Shown here: positions 62,263 to 64,000 of the stretch, one piece after another
How the letters are laid out: each line of letters opens with the position of its first letter
How positions within the stretch are numbered: the first letter of the stretch is position 1
Assembly: GCA_003640385.1 (NCBI GenBank)
Contig: RCAB01000313.1
Span: 1 to 64,000, forward strand
DNA length: 64,000 nucleotides
From: Setaria digitata
Taxonomy: Eukaryota > Nematoda > Chromadorea > Rhabditida > Setariidae
Direction: 5' to 3'
Translations under genes and position numbers: made by a program
Notes under the pieces: model-generated
Seen by the model: the letters and a program-made list of their open reading frames with translations, nothing else
Database searches by the model: none
What the model was told of the DNA's origin: nothing

Positions 62263-64000
62263 ATATATATATATGTATATGTATATACATAAATAGGCAT
62301 ATGTTTGATTTCAAATTTTATTTCATAATATGTAAATTAATAAGTTTTATTTATATGCTAATTTCCATTAACAATTTTGAAGAAATAGTTTTTATTCTTT
62401 CAATTTTTAATCACTTTTTCATTATTCGTCGTTTATTTTGATTTGAATAAAAAAAAAAAAGTGCAAACGCCTAAATTAATTGGTTATAGTATGAGATAGC
62501 TTTTATGTATTAACAAAAAGTTTAAATTTAAAGTTGAATTTATAAAAATTATTTATCTATCATTATCATTATCCTAAATTTTTTGCTTTTTCAAAAATAT
62601 GTTTCCTCGTGCCTTTTCAAATAAATTTTTTACATTTTTTGTTGATTAAAATAATTTCAAAATTTTTAGCCTGTCAATTTTGATACACCTTCACTGCTGA
62701 TTAAATTAGAAGAAAATTTAATTGTTAAATTAATTCCTATCCGAAACAATCAAATTTTTACCTAAATAGAAACTAACGAGTACAGCACAAAAAAAAAAAA
62801 TTTAAATAGAAAACATTTAAAGTTCAACAAAAATTAATTTTATCATGTTACATTTGATCAGTTCTTCATATGACTAATTAACTATACGTAAACAAAAACT
62901 TAATTTTTTATTTTCATAACTTTTTCCTCCTCTCCTGTGCTTTCGAATTATTGATCTCTTTAAAAAAAAATATCATTGAAATTTGCAACTGATTCGTTAA
63001 ATAGTCACATTGTCTGTTTGGTGATGGCCGTAAAATGAGTGAATCGATGCTCTTAATTAGTGGTAATTAATTAACAACGCCGCAGTAGACAATGCGAATA
63101 GCTATATTGACAGGTAACAATTATCATATATTTATTTTTTCATTCCAGAAATTTGGTCGAGTAATAACTGGATAGTTTGCGAATGAAAGGGTAGCATAGA
63201 TTAGCTTGGATTAGACAAAGATAAATTAGCCAAATAATAAAAATTTATTGATTAGGATGGTGTAAATTAAATTACACTAAATTAGTATAAAAATGCTAAT
63301 TAGTTGATTTAATTTAAATGAGATTGAATTGTGATAGAATACATAAGGCTAGTGTAGATTAGACTAGGCTAGATTAGATTGGAATATACATTTGGTTTGG
63401 ACTGAACTAGATCAATTATTTCGAACCGTATTGAAGTAGATTGCTAGAGTAGACAAAACTGGATTAGAACAGATTACACTGGATTAAACTCGACTGGAAT
63501 AGAACAGATTAGGGTATAATAAATTGAAATAGAACAAATTAATATTAGTATTGATATTAAATATTAACAAATCCATATTAGTATCATTCAGAAATATAAA
63601 AACTCACTTTTTCTTTCAACATTTGGATTAAAATTTCTGAAAAACTTGATGCTATGTTGTCTCGAAATGATTTAATTAGTTTAAACAAGTAATAATTAAT
63701 GAGCAAGAGGAAATCAGAGCAGCACTATTTTATATTCTCATTTGCAATAACTCATTAATGACTGTAGCAACTAGATTACATTAGATTAAGTTCAACTATG
63801 TGAGATTAATTTTGATTGGAATAAATTGAATTTTGCAATCACAAGTATAGCTGGTATTGATGCACTTATAACTAGTTAATTAATAGAAAAATATTGCGCA
63901 TGGTAGAAATTGCTAATTAGTGATGAGCTTTTATTTAAAAAAAAAAAAAAGAGAGAGAGATAAAAAGGCAAAATGGAAAAGTCGCATTAACGAACATTGT
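62263..64000. other. AT-rich DNA, no supported gene
   Basis: No open frame with a recognisable product on either strand. It contains a short TA-rich tract near 62260-62290 and a degenerate TAGATTAGA array at 63180-63540. If the SLC12-domain gene has 5' exons, they are not visible here. Confidence 0.5.
63180..63540. repeat. Degenerate ~10-bp TAGATTAGA-type minisatellite
   Basis: Words such as TAGATTAGACT, CTGGATTAGA, GAACAGATTA and TAGACTAGGC recur many times with drift; related words reappear near 63770. Confidence 0.6.

Noticed and set aside
1..64000. tRNA, rRNA, spliced-leader RNA genes, transposase ORFs and CRISPR arrays
   Set aside because: I looked for tRNA T-loop words, the SL1 sequence, reverse transcriptase or transposase motifs and spaced repeats and found none I could support by eye.

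Overview
The window reads as nuclear DNA of a nematode, most likely a filarial or other clade III species. It is very AT-rich, full of homopolymers and microsatellites. Genes are split into small exons by GT..AG introns with TTTCAG- or TTTTAG-type acceptors. Several first exons start just after an acceptor-like site with no upstream coding exon, as expected for spliced-leader trans-splicing. Protein families are eukaryotic throughout; I see no prokaryotic, tRNA, rRNA or CRISPR signal. The species call is inference. Exon models below were built by hand from reading frame, splice sites and phase.

Layout. 1-5.1 kb: AT-rich DNA, with a possible tail of a coding exon and a strong hairpin at the left edge. 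5.2-13.2 kb (+): three housekeeping-type genes in a row: NDUFA1 (complex I), a JmjC protein of the HSPBAP1 family, and mitochondrial ribosomal protein S12. 14.1-18.1 kb (-): S-adenosylmethionine synthetase in ten exons, tail-to-tail with MRPS12. 21.4-24.8 kb (+): ZNHIT6/BCD1, a zf-HIT box C/D snoRNP assembly factor with an RG-rich tail. 27.9-32.3 kb (+): a multi-exon gene I do not recognise, with a basic N-terminus and acidic C-terminus. 35.3-40.5 kb (-): a secreted Cys-rich protein resembling the MIG-18-like fibronectin type I family. 42.2-53.7 kb (-): a STAT transcription factor in 13 exons; its 3-kb intron holds a hexanucleotide satellite and a 174-bp minisatellite. 55.0-55.4 kb (+): a candidate 40-residue micropeptide gene. 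56.2-62.1 kb (-): a gene for only the C-terminal cytosolic domain of an SLC12 (CIP1/SLC12A9-like) cotransporter. 62.1-64 kb: tandem repeats.

The genes do not form one pathway. Two serve mitochondria (NDUFA1, MRPS12), one makes the methyl donor SAM, one helps snoRNP assembly, and STAT is a signalling factor. The most unusual points are the transporter domain without a transporter, the micropeptide candidate divergent from STAT across a CACGT-rich repeat array, the N-terminally short STAT, and the unrecognised gene with an apparent CG splice acceptor.

The assembly has ten single-N joints. At least seven are flanked by near-identical direct copies with scattered SNPs, which look like unmerged contig-end or allelic overlaps. 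One of them duplicates the 3' coding end of the SLC12-domain gene.
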